Below are positions 22,336 to 34,471 of a DNA stretch of 64,000 bases, in pieces (within the stretch, counting starts at the first letter, position 1; the number at the start of each line of letters is the position of its first letter). The translations under genes and the position numbers were made by a program. Origin of the DNA: Diphasiastrum complanatum (lineage: Eukaryota > Streptophyta > Lycopodiopsida > Lycopodiales > Lycopodiaceae). The notes beneath the pieces were generated by a model, which was not told where the DNA came from, searched no databases, and saw nothing but the letters and a program-made list of their open reading frames with translations. The stretch covers positions 21,626,000 to 21,689,999 of the forward strand of contig CM055107.1 of NCBI GenBank assembly GCA_029204225.1, in the 5' to 3' direction.

Positions 22336-24379
22336 GTGGCCGAGTGCTATTTTGGATGAAAGGACACCTTTTGAGATTCTATTCAAGAGGAGGCCGAGTG
22401 TCAACTTTCTAAGAACTTTTGGATGCACATGCTATGTCAACATTACTCTTGATGATAGGACCAAGGAGGATCCATCTTCAAGAAGAGGTATTTTTTGTTG
22501 GATATAGTGAGGTGAGTAAAGCCTACAAGGTTTACATTCCTTCCACTAACAAAGTGTTTGTTGGTAGAGATGTCATCTTTGATGAGGGGAACATTCCAAA
22601 AGTGTCTTCAAGCATGATTGATGGTGGTGTGGATGGAGCTAACATTCTTGATGTTGGTGAAAAGGATCCTACTTTGGATGGTGATGATGATGGACCTTCA
22701 TAAAGTCAAAAGCCAAGGAGAACATCAAGGGAAAGACAAGTACCTTCAAGGCTCACATATGATTAAAAGGGTAAGCAAGTAGTTTCTGGAAATTATGCTA
22801 CTTTCCTAACCTCTTTGGATGAATCTACAAGTGTAGATCAGGTAAGGAAAGAAGAGGAGTGGATCCAAGCAATGGATCTTGAGTATCAAGCTCTTATGAA
22901 GAATGGAACATGGAGATTGGTGGAGTTGCCTAAGGACAAGAAAGCTATTGGATGCAAATGGATCTTCAAGGTGAAGACAAACCAAGATGGATCTATCAAC
23001 AAGTACAAGACAAGATTAGTGGGAAAAGGATATGCTCAACAACAAGGGATTGACTATGATGAGATCTTTGCACCCATGGCAAAGATGGTAAGCATTCGAG
23101 TCATCATTTCACTTGCTACAGTTTATGGATGGGATCTAAGGCAAATGGACATTTCAAATGCATTTTTGAATGGTGATCTTGAGGAGGAAGTGTATATGGA
23201 ACAGTCTGAGATCTCCATTTTTTCAACAAATCCAAATTATGTGTGTCTACTACAAAAGAGTTTGTATGGCCTTAAGCAAGAATCAAGGAGTTGGTATGCT
23301 AAGCTTAACACTTTTTTACTCTCTCAAGGCTTTGTTATGAGTGAGTATGATCATTCACTTTATTATAGGTTTGCTGGAAATGATGTTACCATCTTGCTAA
23401 TCTATGTGGATGATATCATCTTGAGTGGTGGAGACAATCAAGATGTGGATGATATCAAGAATGCTCTTAAGAAGGAGTCTGAGGTGCATGATCTTGGTAA
23501 TTTGCATTACATTTTGGAAATAGAAGTCATTAGATCTTATCAATCTACTTTCATTTTTCAAGAGAAGTATGCTAATTCTATTCTAGAAAGATTTCATATG
23601 GTAGATGCAAAAGCTAGTGATACACCTATGGAGTCTCATGTAAAGCTAACTGTAAGAGGTAATGAAAGATCCTTCAAGGACATTACTCTCTATAGGAAGC
23701 AAGTTGGTTCACTCATATATCTAACCATTACTAGACCAGATCTAAGCTATTGTGTTGGAAGATTGAGTCAATTCATGCAAGGTCCTAGTGAGGAGCATTG
23801 GAAGCTAGGAAAGCGAGTTTTGAGGTACATCATTGGAACTCGAGATTTTGGCATATTGTATGAGGGATTATCACCTAATCTTTTTGGATTTTCAGATTCG
23901 GACTAAGCTGGAGATGTAATGGGTAGGAAATCCATTAGTGCTCATTGTATTTTCATAGGTGATGGAGGTATATCATGGATGTTGAAGAAACAAGCCACTA
24001 TCTCATTGTCATCTAGTGAGGCCGAGTACAAAGCTCTTACACATTGCACAAAGGAGATGGTATAGATCAAGAGAATGATCAAGGATCTTCACTTGCTGGA
24101 TTTTTCAGAGAGCCCAATCATCTTTTGTGACAATCAATCAGCCCGAAGGTTGGCAACCAATCCTATATTTCATTCTAGGAGCAAGCATATTGAGGTGCAA
24201 TATCATTTTGTGAGGGAGAAAGTCATTGCAAAGGAGGTGGAGCTTCAACATGTGTCCTCAAGGGAATGTGTAGCTGATATCTTCACCAAATCATTGGGAA
24301 AGGACTTGTTCATGAAGCATAGGACTTCACTTGGAGTGTTATCAAAGTTTGTGCTAAAACTAGTTGAAGAGGGAGTGTG
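22336..24379 (+). pseudogene. Copia-B integrase end, RT and RNase H
   Basis: The relic starts in the integrase C-terminal region (FLRTFGCTCYVNI) and shifts frame near 22490. A 363-codon open frame at 22815-23906 then holds a nearly complete RT: WIQAMDLEYQALMKNGTW, GCKWIFKVK, QMDISNAFLNGDLEEEVYM, SLYGLKQ and catalytic LLIYVDDIILSG (about 23395-23430). The RNase H follows (GFSDSD, SSSEAEYKAL, ADIFTKSLGKDLF), interrupted by two stops, one just after GFSDSD and one after the KEMV motif. The end of the frame (FVLKLVEEGV) runs into the polypurine tract. This is the best-preserved RT in the window, but gag, protease and the integrase core are missing. Confidence 0.9.
24367..24376 (+). promoter_or_regulatory. 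Polypurine tract of Copia-B
   Basis: GAAGAGGGAG lies directly before the LTR start TGTGAAAG. NA-3 has the same purine string before its 3' LTR. Confidence 0.8.
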
Positions 24380-24789
24380 AAAGATTCAACTAGTTTGATC
24401 ATATTTGCTATATTTTTTATATTTGGCATATTGAGGCCAACTTTGTTTTTAGACTTAGAGATTGACTTTTTAAAGTCCATTAGTCTAAATGTCCTTTGAA
24501 TAAACACTTTTTGAACGTGTGGAAAAGTTATAAGGCAAGTTTGAGTATATTCAAATTTGAATGTTGGGTACTTTGAATCTAGAACCAAAAAATAGTAGGG
24601 CTAGCATTTTGGAGGGAAAGCCAAGTGGCCAAATAGGTTTTGGACCTACTATAAAAGGATGTAACTCAAGGAGAGAGTGATCTTCTCTCTTTTCTATCTC
24701 ATTTCATGCTTATACATGGTTCTCTTGGGTTCTACTATCCATTAGTGCACTATGCTTGTGATTGCATGCAATTTTATGTGTAGAATGAT
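24377..24789 (+). repeat. 3' LTR of Copia-B (truncated)
   Basis: This starts TGTGAAAG right after the polypurine tract, contains TATAAAAG at 24650-24657 and matches the LTR piece at 1555-1906. At 24789 it switches to minus-strand Gypsy-B integrase, so its 3' end is cut. Confidence 0.85.
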
Positions 24790-26400
24790 CTATATTTGTT
24801 CTTGAAAAAGCTTCTCAACAAAAAGTTGAGCTAATTCTAAAGCTTTAACAGCAATTTTTGTTGGGATAAATTGAGCAAACTTCATAAGTCTGTCAACAAT
24901 GACCCCTATACGTGGAAGCCCGACCACAAAATCCATAGATATACTTTTTCACTTTCCGGTAGGAATATCTAAATGATGTAATAGGCCACTAGCTTTTAGC
25001 CTCTCCGCTTTATTTAACTAGCACTTAGAACATTTAAGTACATAGGCCTCTACTTGACTTTTCATCTTAGGCTACCAAAATTGTTGTCAAACTAAGTCAA
25101 GTGTTCTTTGTATACCCGGATGTCCTGCGCATGGACTATCATGACACTCATGCAAGATTTGGGCTCTTACTATGTGATTCTCTGATACACACACCTTGCC
25201 TTTATGAAACAAAATCCATTTCAGTCTTTCCCTGATTCAAGGAATCTTGCATACCTGAATTGACCTCAGAAAGTATTTGTTGTCAATACTTTCCAAAAAA
25301 AGGGTCGGACTCATAAAGTCCGTGGAGAGACTGAAACAACCCCGGTTCTATAACAGTAAAGCATAATTGACTAATAACCAGTAAATGACTCAAAGCATCC
25401 GCTAGAGTATTTTGACTTCCTTTACAATAACGGATAGTAAATATCTATTCTTAATGGTTACCATGTTCAATTTCTTATAATCTACGCAAAATCTTATAGT
25501 CCCATCCTTCTTCGCCACCAGAACCACTGGTGATGCGACTTACTAGGTTGTACCCACCCCTTTTTCAAGTAATCATATAATTGCCTATTTACCTCAGCCT
25601 CTTCCGATGCACTCATCCGATAAGGACGCTGTCCGATCAGAATTGAACCAAGTATAAGCTCAATTTTATGATCAACTATCATTTCAGGTGATAAACCTAC
25701 AGAAAGGTCTATAAAAACATCATTGAATTCCTACCTAAGTTCATTATAGTCTTCAAACTCTGTAGTGTTCTCACTGGGTATATTCATGACATTTATGTTA
25801 AGTTTATCATTATTGAAGCAAATGAAATCATTGTGAAAACATAAATAAACTTTAAAATTAGAACTCTTCATTATTGAATTAAGTTCCCATTTAGAATAAG
25901 GATTAACATTTTTAGTGTTAAACACTTAAACTAGCCTTGATCTTAGTCAAAGAATCCTCATGCATAAAAGATAAAGATTTTTTAACAAAATCAATTTTCA
26001 GTGACTTATTCTTATCAAAATGTCATTGTTGCCCAAGAACAATATCCACATTAGCTAATGCAAAAGTATGGAATTCTAGTTTTTCAAAGTAATCTTGTAT
26101 GTGCAATTCTACATCAGGAAAACATAATCCATAAACGTGGAATTGATTCTTGATGCCATTGTCACACAATATTTTTTCTCACTTTTTCTAGATGGAAGGT
26201 CTAGCGTCTACACCAAATTTACATTAACAAAGTTATGAGTGGATCATGTGTCAAAAAGGACTTTAACAACTTGATCTTTAACTTTACCTTTAATGCAAAT
26301 AAGGTCATTAGGTCCAAAAACTAAAGAACTAAGGAAACATACATCCATCTCATTACTTCGAGATAGATTACTTGAGGTAGAAGCTGGTTTTTTGACGCAA
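24790..26400 (-). pseudogene. Gypsy-B pol: protease, RT start, RNase H end, integrase start
   Basis: On the minus strand, from 26400 down, a protease-like segment (DT.STHNFVNV) comes first. At 25682 follows the pre-RT segment DHKIELILGS, PYRMSASEEAEVNRQLYDYL and, after a stop, [21 protein letters not shown]. The RT then jumps to the RNase H C-terminus ([11 protein letters not shown]), so most RT and RNase H is deleted near 25420-25450. The integrase zinc finger (HDSPCAGHPGIQRTL, CSKC) and core start (MDFVVGLPRIGV..VDRLMKFAQFIPTK) follow. Many stops are present. The order and wording fit chromovirus-type Gypsy elements; no chromodomain is seen because the copy ends at 24790. Confidence 0.85.
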
Positions 26401-27253
26401 TCTCATGCAAGGTGACCCTCGTCATTGCACTTGAAGCACAGGTTCTTCTTACAAGCTTCAGTTATATCTTTGCCACCCTAATGGTTTTTAAAGTTTTTCT
26501 TGGTTTTCTTAGGATTGTTGGATTTGGGATGTGTTTCATTAACAGCTTCTCTATTCTTCCTCTTGAGTTGAAAACATTTCTTTGCCTCATTAGGCTGGTG
26601 ACCCCTAGATGGCTTAGATGTGTCATCAAAATACTTTGCAGCCCTAATAGTTCCTATGAACATCCACTTGGTAATCTTTTGGTAATCCATCAATAAACAT
26701 TAACATTTGTACATTTGGTAGAATGTCACTATAAAGTGGATTCAGGTACTCATGAAAATCTTGAATAAATTGTTCCAAACCTTTATTCATTGTTAAATGA
26801 CTCAACTTTTGAAAGTATTCATAGTCATCTAATAGTGGTAGGAAGTATTCCCTAAAAGCTATGCAAAAATCATCCCATGTACAAGGTTGATTTCCTTTTG
26901 CAACTAGGTCATCCCACCATACTAAGGCTCTCCCTTCAAGGAACATAGTTACAGTGGACAATTTTCACATTCAGGGAATTGGTTCATGCCAAGGTATTTG
27001 TTCCATACATTAAGCCATGAACTTACCACTTGCAAGTTCCTATCTTTCTTCTCCCCTTAAACAATTTTACGGGAGGTGGAACTACATGCTTCTTTTGGTT
27101 AGCTAACCTAGACTCTAAGTCTTGGTTCCTTTGATTAGTTTGAAGAAGTTGTTTATTAGTGGCTTGAATTTGTTGGTATAAAAGTTCAAGAGCTTGTGCG
27201 ACATTGAATGGGTTTAATAAATCAAATGATGGATTTTCATTGGTTTGATCCAT
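26400..27253 (-). pseudogene. Gypsy-B gag
   Basis: The N-terminal frame (27253-27023) is glutamine-rich with a short heptad-like stretch (LELLYQQIQATNKQLLQTNQ). After a frameshift, the capsid-type retrotransposon-gag domain appears (FLEGRALVWWDDLV, WDDFCIAFREYFLPL, LSHLTMNKGLEQFIQDFHEY, FIDGLPKDYQVDV). A zinc knuckle CFKCNDEGHLA.DC lies near 26410-26460 and has a stop codon in its last loop. It lies in order upstream of the protease, so gag and pol belong to one minus-strand element. Confidence 0.88.
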
Positions 27254-28257
27254 TGGGGTTGCTTGTGTGTTTTCCTAATATGCAAATACAACAACAAATA
27301 ATTCCAATTAGAATGATAGAAATGCTTCAATTCTTACATAATTCAATGCAAATAAAAGCATTTATTTCTACTCATTCAATACTTATTGTTTGTAAGCTCA
27401 ATCCAAGCCTACTTTTTGCAAGCTCAATCCCAGCTGAAGAGAAAACTACACCAAGCAATTTCCTACTTTTGCCTCAATCCAAAGCAAAAATCAAAACAAA
27501 ACTTTATGTAAACCTCAATTCTACTTCAAGCTAATGTTCACATAAAGTCTCCATTCCAATTCCATTTCCATTTGTCATTTCAAATTCAACACAAATTTTC
27601 ACATTTCTCACTTTTTTAGCTCTTCAAATCCATGAAACTAGTGACTAGAAATGGAAAACTAATGAAGTTCTATGAAAACTTCACTTTTCAAATATGTTTT
27701 TTAGATTTACAGGTCTAAAAATCAGAACTTCAAAATGACAAAAACTGAACGTCAAAGCCTTTTTTATGCATAAAGTTACACTACCTTTTCCTTCCTACAT
27801 TGCCCTTAACATTAAACTAGTAAGTAGAAAGGTATAACTAATGAAGTCTTTATGAAAACGTCACTTTTTAGATTTGATTTTCAGATTTATAGGTTTGAAA
27901 AATAGAACTTCAAAATGAAAATCAGAAGTTTTAACACTTCATTTATGCAAAAAAAAATCCACTAGTTTTGATCAAAAACACAAGCTAGAATCAATCTTTT
28001 TCCAATGTTTTTTTTTTTTTTAGATATAGAGGAAGATTTCCTCTAACCATCCACAAATCCTTTCTCAAAAAGATTCTAAACCAAAAGCCCACATTCAAAC
28101 TTCTCTAACTTGAATAGAAAATCAGCCCCTAAACAATTCTATAGGCATCACTACTCTTTAACAAGAAAACTAAATTCGTTGGATACTTCAACTACAAGCT
28201 TCTTACTACTATTAAAGCCAATAATCTTCCCCAAAAAAAAATCTTAATATACCATCC
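27254..28257 (-). other. Gypsy-B leader
   Basis: AT-rich noncoding sequence between the gag start and the PBS. It contains the tandem repeat listed at 27636-27990. Confidence 0.6.
27636..27990. repeat. Two imperfect tandem units of about 178 bp
   Basis: Units beginning AAACTAGTGACTAGAAA (27636) and AAACTAGTAAGTAGAAA (27813) continue in parallel through ACTAATGAAG, TATGAAAAC.TCAC and AGAACTTCAAAATGA. Confidence 0.75.
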
Positions 28258-28283
28258 TTTGTCTAGATCTGATACCACTTATA
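28258..28283 (-). promoter_or_regulatory. Primer-binding region of Gypsy-B
   Basis: The minus strand reads CTTGTATAAGTGGTATCAGATC, an initiator-Met-type PBS of the kind used by plant chromoviruses. Confidence 0.7.
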
Positions 28284-29338
28284 CAAGTGAAGTCAAGAAG
28301 TTCTCCTAATCCAAAGGTAGTGCCTCCAAAGGTCCTCCAAGTAACTTGCAAGCTCCAAGATGCTCCCCAACTCCAAGCTAGGATGCCTCCACCTGCAAGT
28401 AAGGATCTTCAAACCTCCATGAATTTGTCCTCTATTTGTGTCCCTAATCTTAATCACAAAGATAGATAACAAGTGGCCTCAAGTATTCACTTCCCAACCA
28501 TAGCTAGCTAGCACATGCAATCTTGCACCTAGCATACCACCACACACCATAGCATACTCAAGATCCAAACCCTACTTATGTCCCATACCATAAGCAAGAT
28601 CCAAACCCTAAGCATACTACAAACAAGAAAACACTTTATACACTTGTAGCCACACTAGAGCATAAGCATAACAAACAAGAAAGATCTCCCTCCCTCCCAA
28701 TGGGAGCCCTCCTTCCCTCATATAGATGGCAATTGGCACCCTCCAATACACTATGGAGTTCCATGCACAATCAATGAGAAAGAGAGAGGCCTAGGGGAGT
28801 TGAAAAACTTTCATAGGCTTATGGAAGGTCAAGAGACTTCTTCCATAACCTATGACTCTTTGAATGCTTTTCTTGTGGGAGTTGGGAACTCAATGGACCC
28901 TTGGAAGGGCACCCTCCTACTAGGTTCCATTTCCCAAGTTGTGCTTGTATACTTTGGTCCTAGACCAATAAAGTGATATGGTTCAAGGTTGGGGCCCAAG
29001 GTTTAGAAAAATAGCCAAACACCCATGGTAATGACTTTCTAACACCTCACTAGGTTCCATACCTCCGACCAAGGCATAGAGACCTTCCTGCCCTTATCTA
29101 AGGACACCAATACCTTAATCTAAAGGCACATATCCTTAATCCTAAGGGCCCTTATCCATGGGTAACTTGATTCCATACCTCTGACCAAGGTATAGTCACT
29201 TTCCTGACCTTATCCAAAGGCACCTACCCTTAGTTCTAAGGGTATCCCTTATCCAAGGGTAACTTGCCATTTAGCCCCCAACACTAAATGGACTTATAGA
29301 GGTCACTGAAGTACACCTAGTTACATAGGAATGTAACA
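28284..29338 (-). repeat. 5' LTR of Gypsy-B (borders approximate)
   Basis: The segment next to the PBS has no ORF. It contains a minus-strand TATATGAG promoter-like word near 28720 and internal direct repeats, for example TTCCATACCTC.GACCAAGG at about 29055 and 29170. A plausible outer border is the TGTTACATTCC end at about 29338. No second LTR is present to fix the ends. Confidence 0.55.
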
Positions 29339-29791
29339 TATGGTGTCTTTCCTCCTAGAGCTTCATCATGGATCAATGGTCCAATAGGATTAAGAGGTGA
29401 CAAAGTGTGGTCCAATCATAGTTATGCATAGTGGTAGCTCGTGGATCTACTAGTATCATTGTACTCCTCATTTTGGATCGAATTGATTTGGTGATTGTGT
29501 GGATTTTGAGTGTCATTGAATTTCTAGCTTTCTCTCTCTACCCGAGAGCTCATGATGGTTTTTCTCTCTCTACCTGAGGAGAGCAGCTTGTTTTTACTTA
29601 GAATATTTTTTGAATACTTCTCACACATGTGAGTGAGAGTTGGAAGTGATTGAATGCATGTAGTAGTGTGTTTTTGCCATAGGATCTAAGATTGATCTTG
29701 AATCTCAATCTAGTCTTGATCTTGATGCATCTACACACCTTAGGAGATCACAAGTACATGTTGTGGACAATACACACGTGTGAAATCAACA
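29339..29791 (+). repeat. 5' LTR of Copia-C (right end certain)
   Basis: The right end ...ATCAACA is followed directly by an initiator-Met PBS. Inside are CTCACACATGTGAG (29620-29633), ACACACGTGTGA near 29773 and a duplicated TTTCTCTCTCTACC.GAG. The left end is uncertain. Confidence 0.7.
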
Positions 29792-29804
29792 TGGTATCAG
29801 ATCC
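29792..29804 (+). promoter_or_regulatory. Primer-binding site of Copia-C
   Basis: TGGTATCAGATCC, initiator-Met type, directly after the LTR end CA. Confidence 0.9.
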
Positions 29805-30536
29805 TACCTTAGGTTACCATGCATTTTGATCCATTTAAGTGAAAACTATTCATCAATCTTGAGCTACAAATTGTCAAGGCCCATTTTCCTAGCTATCTTG
29901 TTCAATTTGGGATCAAAAGAGATCAAAAGGCCATTGATTGGGTCTGACCTGGTACTGTATGGAATCAGGTGCTCAGACACGTGTGAGGAACATCCAATTT
30001 CAGTTTGGAAGTTCTCTCTCATGCTTGATCCATTTATCTTGCTTGATAGCTTGTTTTGAAGCTATTTTTGTCTAGTTTCTGATGCAATCAGTTTCATTCC
30101 ATTTGGTTGATCCAATCAAAAGTTATAATCTTTTTAAGAGGGTTAGGTAGGTCACCTAGACCTGGGTGGACACATTTGGTTTGGTCAAGAGATTGCTTTG
30201 TTGATCCAAAATCACAGTTGTATGCTTACCATCTATATGTGATCTAGGCACTAAGATCTTAGACATTTTGTTTCATGCAATATCATTGTATTTGAGTCAA
30301 ATTTGGTTTCTTAGTGTACTTCACACGTGCTAAGAGTGTTTGATCCTAACTTTGCCTATACTCCATCATTTGATGTGAAATAGATCTTGTTTTAGAGAGA
30401 TTTGTGTAGCTAGTGAGAATCAATTCACAAATAGTTGCAAGATCTTTCATAGGAGGAGATAGTACTCTATTATTGGATCCTATTGAGAGTGTGTAGCAAC
30501 ATTTATTGTTCATCATTTGAGTTTTCTTCACTTCAA

Positions 30537-31085
30537 ATGTCTTCAATGGGTTCATCCTTGTTGGAACCAAGTGAAAGATTGTCCACTTCAAACTATTTAA
30601 TTTGGAAAATGAGGATGGAGTCCATCTTGATCCTTCAAGACGTGATGGACATAGTTCTTGTCCCTGAAGAAGAACCACAAGTTCTTCAAGAGGTTCAAAA
30701 ATACAAAAAGAGAGCTAGGATGGCTCTCCACTACATTAAGATGAATGTCTCTAATGAGATATTGAGGGAGATAGCTACTTGTACAACAGCCAAAGAAGCT
30801 TGGGATTGTCTCAAGACTATCTATGAGGCTAAGAATACCTCTAGGCTTTTTACTCTTAGGAATCAAATCTTTCAAAGTAGCCAAAAGAGTGATGAGAGTG
30901 CATCTAGTTATGTTTTGAGAGTAAAAGATATTCATAGAGAACTTGCTTGTATTGGTGATGCCATCAATCAAAATGAGCTAGTTCAAGTCATTCTCAATGG
31001 CTTGAGAAGTGAATTTAATAACCTTGTCCAATCCTATGCCATTAAGGAGGAGCTACCAAGTTGGAGGCTCTCCAAAGTGTGCTAA
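30537..31085 (+). pseudogene. Copia-C gag, N-terminal and central part
   Basis: The ATG at 30537 starts the usual gag opening of this clade (GSSLLEPSERLSTSNYLIWK). The UBN2-type gag region follows (IKMNVSNEILREIATCTTAK, AWDCLKTIYEAKNTSRL, LRNQIFQSSQKSDES, ELVQVILNGLRSEFNNLVQ). A frameshift near 31065 ends this frame; the neighbouring frame (31061 onward) continues it. The upstream LTR and PBS give the strand and order. Apart from the frameshift the gag is complete. It is the best reference here for the gags of Copia-D, NA-2 and NA-3. Confidence 0.9.
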
Positions 31086-31822
31086 TTTTAGAAGAATCAA
31101 GACAAGAGTATAAGCTCTTGAGGATGGACAAGCTCTCTCTCACTCATAATGATGGCAAAGCTCTCTTTGCCAAGGATAAGCACAAAGGGAGGAGCAAGAA
31201 CCAACATCAACAATCCTCAAGCAAGGACAAAGTCAAATCCAAAGACAAAGATGAGGAGGAAGATGATTCCTCTAATGCTTCATCATCCAAGCTCAAGAAG
31301 AAGAAGATCAAGTGCTTTTATTGTGGCAAGAAAGGCCATTATGCCACCAATTGCTTCAAGAAGAAGAATCAACTCAAGCAAGCCAACATTACCAATGAGA
31401 AGGAAGACACTATTGCAAGTGATGGAGAGGGATCTCTTATGGTCTCTAGTTTCTCATCTACTCCTTTCAAGAAGGACGACCTATGGTATATTGATAGTGG
31501 AGCCTCTTCACATATGTGTAGCTCCAAGGACTCTTTCTCTTCTATTGCACCTTATGATGGAGTCAAGAAATCAATATACACAGCAAATGATTTTGAATGT
31601 CCTATTGAAGGCATAGGGAACATACCCTTGAAGCTTGCATCCTCTAAAGTTCTTTCTCTCTCTAAAGTTCTTAATGTACCTAAGCTTACGAAGAATCTTA
31701 TTAGTGTTGGCCAATTGCTTGATAATGGCCTTGATGTAAAATTCAATGTTGATACTTGCACTATCAAGAAGAATGATGAGATACTTGCATTAGGATCTAG
31801 ATTTGAGGCATCTATAAACTAG
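31061..31822 (+). pseudogene. Copia-C gag C-terminus, zinc knuckle and protease
   Basis: This frame continues gag after the shift: a lysine/aspartate-rich linker, the zinc knuckle CFYCGKKGHYATNC (about 31315-31356), an acidic spacer and the aspartic protease with WYIDSGASSHM (about 31486-31518). Later protease and pre-integrase sequence includes YTANDFECPIEGIGNIPLKL and LTKNLISVGQLLDNG. The frame ends at a stop at 31820, just before the pre-integrase motif in the next frame. The protease DSGA centre is intact. Confidence 0.9.
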
Positions 31823-31836
31823 ATCCAAATGAGTAT

Positions 31837-32681
31837 GTGAATGCTTGTAATGTTGCTCTTGTGAACAAGCTCTCTATGGAGGAATTATGGCATAGGAGGT
31901 TGGGACATCCCAACTACAAATCCATGCTCTCTATGATCAAAGAAGCCAAAGCTATTGGCTTGCCAAAGTCATTCTCCAAGAAGATCAAGCCTTGTGAGGC
32001 TTGTGCTATTGCTAAATCTCACAAAAAGCCATTTACAAGATCTTCTATGAAAAGCAAGCATCCTTTGGAGTTAATCCACTCGGATGTGCATTTCTCATCA
32101 ACTACAAGCAAGGGAGGAGCCACTTGTTTTGTTACTTTCATTGATGATTTCACAAGATTCACTTGGATATATCTTCTTGCTTCTAAATCTATGGTGTTTG
32201 ATCATTTTCTTATTTTCAAAGATTATGTAGAGAAGCAATTCTCATTCAAGATTAAAGCTCTTAGAAGTGATGGAGGTGGTGAATATATCTCCAATAAATT
32301 TCAAGATTTTTGTGAGCTTGAAGGCATCAAAAGAGAGTTCTCTTGTGCCTACTCTCCATCTCAAAATGGAGTCGCCGAGAGAAAGAATAGATCTCTATGT
32401 GAATGTGCAAAATCTATGAGAATTGAGGCATCTTTGCCCAAAGATTTTTGGGGAGAAGCCATTAATTGTGCAAATTATCTTTGCAATAGGCTCACACATA
32501 TAGCTCTTGGAGGAAAGTCACCATATGAAATCTTATATTTGAAGAAGCGTAAGGTTGTTCACCTTAGAGTTTTTGGATGCATATGCTTTGTCCATATTCC
32601 CTTGGAAACAAGGAAGAAGGAAGATCCTACTGCATGCAAAGGGATCATGGTTGGATACTCATCTACCAAGAAGGCCTATAG
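31837..32681 (+). pseudogene. Copia-C integrase (interrupted by NA-1a)
   Basis: The frame carries the zinc-binding GAG-pre-integrase motif (LWHRRLGHPNYKSM, CEACAIAKSH). The complete catalytic triad setting follows: first Asp in LIHSDVHF, second in LRSDGGGEYISNKF and Glu in SPSQNGVAERKNR. FGCICFVHIPLETRKK and GYSSTKKAYS complete it. The last codons are cut by the 4706-bp insertion NA-1a; the frame resumes at 37388 (FILSTSQVIESRDVVFHED). At insertion time the integrase may have been intact. Confidence 0.92.
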
Positions 32682-33514
32682 TGTGGAAAAAGTACAAAAA
32701 GGACCAAGAATGGATCCTGATTTGATCCTCAAGAGGGATTGGTTGTCAAATTACTTGATCTATCAATCTACTTCAGATTAAGATCAATCTAGATCAATTC
32801 TAGACACAAAATCCTAACAAGAACAATCATTAATTGAAGGTAAGTGTACTTTCTGGTTTCACACGTGTGAAAAACTGTCTGATTACGGACTCCAACCTGA
32901 AAATCAAGTACACATTGATAGAACCTCAAAACAATCAAAACAAATGTAGACAAATGGAGAGAATCACTCAAAATTGCTTCCAAAACCAAGATTGGTGTCT
33001 CACATTGATTATGGCCAAATGTCGTTCTATATATACAATAAGTGAGAGCTCGTGGTACTGATCATCTCTTTGATCCCACATGTGTGAAGGTGCTTTGTCA
33101 TATGATGATTCATCATGCAAAACTGACACTTGGACAAAACCTTCTATTTTGAGCACTTTTGATCCATTTTCCTTCTATATGGAGATCTACTTGAAAATCT
33201 TCTAGAAGTCAAAATTCGTCTACTTCAACTTATTTCACACATGTGAGTTGTCCTCTACACATGGGATGTGACACCTAACCAAAGGATGTGGCTCATGCAA
33301 GCAATAGATTGATGCCATGTGTCATATGTCTAGAAAACTAGTTTTTGGCCTTTTTAGCCACTAGACCTTGGATTAAATCATATGTACAACCTATATGATT
33401 ATGGTACATGACAAGTACACTATTTCCACACGTGGGAACAAGCTCCACACATGTGCAATCATCCTATATACATGATTTTTGGCCTCTACCAAGCTTATTT
33501 TTGCATTTTTCACA
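32682..33514 (-). repeat. 3' LTR of NA-1a
   Basis: TG..CA, 833 bp, with TTTCACACGTGTGAAA at 32857-32872 and a minus-strand TATA region near 33028-33042. The purine-rich TTTTTGAGGAG adjoins its inner end on the minus strand. Confidence 0.93.
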
Positions 33515-33651
33515 CTCCTCAAAAATCTAGCTTGGTAAATCTAGCTTGATGGAAAACATGATGATCTTGAACTTGATTCCATGGGCTGAATTGGTCTTTC
33601 TTGGTTCAAAAGGTGTGAAGATCAGCCAATGAGCTTGATGTTGATCTGAAA

Positions 33652-34383
33652 TCACCATATCCATGACAATGCTTCTTTGATGTTGACATCTTTGATGAAC
33701 TTGAGAGCTTTGCACCATCCTAGCATTCTCGAAATTGATTCCTTCCAAATTTCATGTAGATGCTTGACTTTGAGGCTTGCTCCTTCACATGAGATATGCT
33801 CCTCTTTCCCTTGAAATGAGAGCCACATGGGTTCAACCATGTTTCTTGAGTTTCTTTTTGGAATCACAACTTGAGAAGGTCTCTCCTCCTCAATCCTTGG
33901 CACACTTGAACCTTGAGATGACTCCTTAAGATCCTCTTCATGATGCTCCTTCTTGATGGAAATCCGAGACTTCCATGTCTCATAATAATCACAACAAGTA
34001 TGACCATTCAATATGCACTTCCTGTGATTATCAAAATTACTTATGCTAGAAACATAAGTCCAAAAATCACCACAACTTGGCATGATTTTTCTAATATCGA
34101 AATCAAAAGGCATTATCATCTCAATAAAGCTAACTACTTGCTTATGGATATAAGTGTCCACTTTGGATGCTTCACTTATTCTCATAAGAAGTTTACAACT
34201 TGACTTTAAGATTAAAAACTTACAATTTTCATCTTTATGAATGAACACATCATTCATGATCTTATTGGAACCAAAAGATACTACATCATGAAGATATTTC
34301 CATTTCCTTGACTTCATAGCTAATGTAAGCTTACAAGGAAAACATATTTTGCTATCTTTTAAGGCATCACACTCAACTAGCAT
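33652..34383 (-). CDS. NA-1a ORF, C-terminal part (SEAS-domain protein)
   Basis: A 243-codon frame of unknown function. It contains W.YLH (KWKYLHDV), CKLLMRISEASKVDTYIHKQVVSF, described in parts, and a later FWTYVSSISNFDNHRKCI..C..YYETWKSRI segment. A charged tail (EEDLKESS, IEEERPSQV) and a short divergent end follow. NA-1b encodes the same protein with the same motifs; NA-2 has a relative. A frameshift near 34400-34470 separates it from the N-terminal ORF. Relative to NA-1b it lacks the second repeat of the domain (about 470 bp). It is not a known retroelement enzyme and may be an altered Pol remnant or an acquired domain. Confidence 0.55.
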   Translation of the reverse strand: MLVECDALKDSKICFPCKLTLAMKSRKWKYLHDVVSFGSNKIMNDVFIHKDENCKFLILKSSCKLLMRISEASKVDTYIHKQVVSFIEMIMPFDFDIRKIMPSCGDFWTYVSSISNFDNHRKCILNGHTCCDYYETWKSRISIKKEHHEEDLKESSQGSSVPRIEEERPSQVVIPKRNSRNMVEPMWLSFQGKEEHISCEGASLKVKHLHEIWKESISRMLGWCKALKFIKDVNIKEALSWIW

Positions 34384-34471
34384 TGCCTTAAGCCACCTTT
34401 AAGATACAAAAATCCCTTCAAAGCGAAATAGATCTTCATAAGTTGACATGAGAGCATGAATGAAACTATTT

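Noticed and set aside
33652-34383. Interpretation of the SEAS-type domain as the RT palm itself
   Set aside because: A loose alignment with SNAFLNG..EEE.YMEQP is possible, but NA-3 has a separate RT remnant upstream of its SEAS motif, so the two are more likely different regions.
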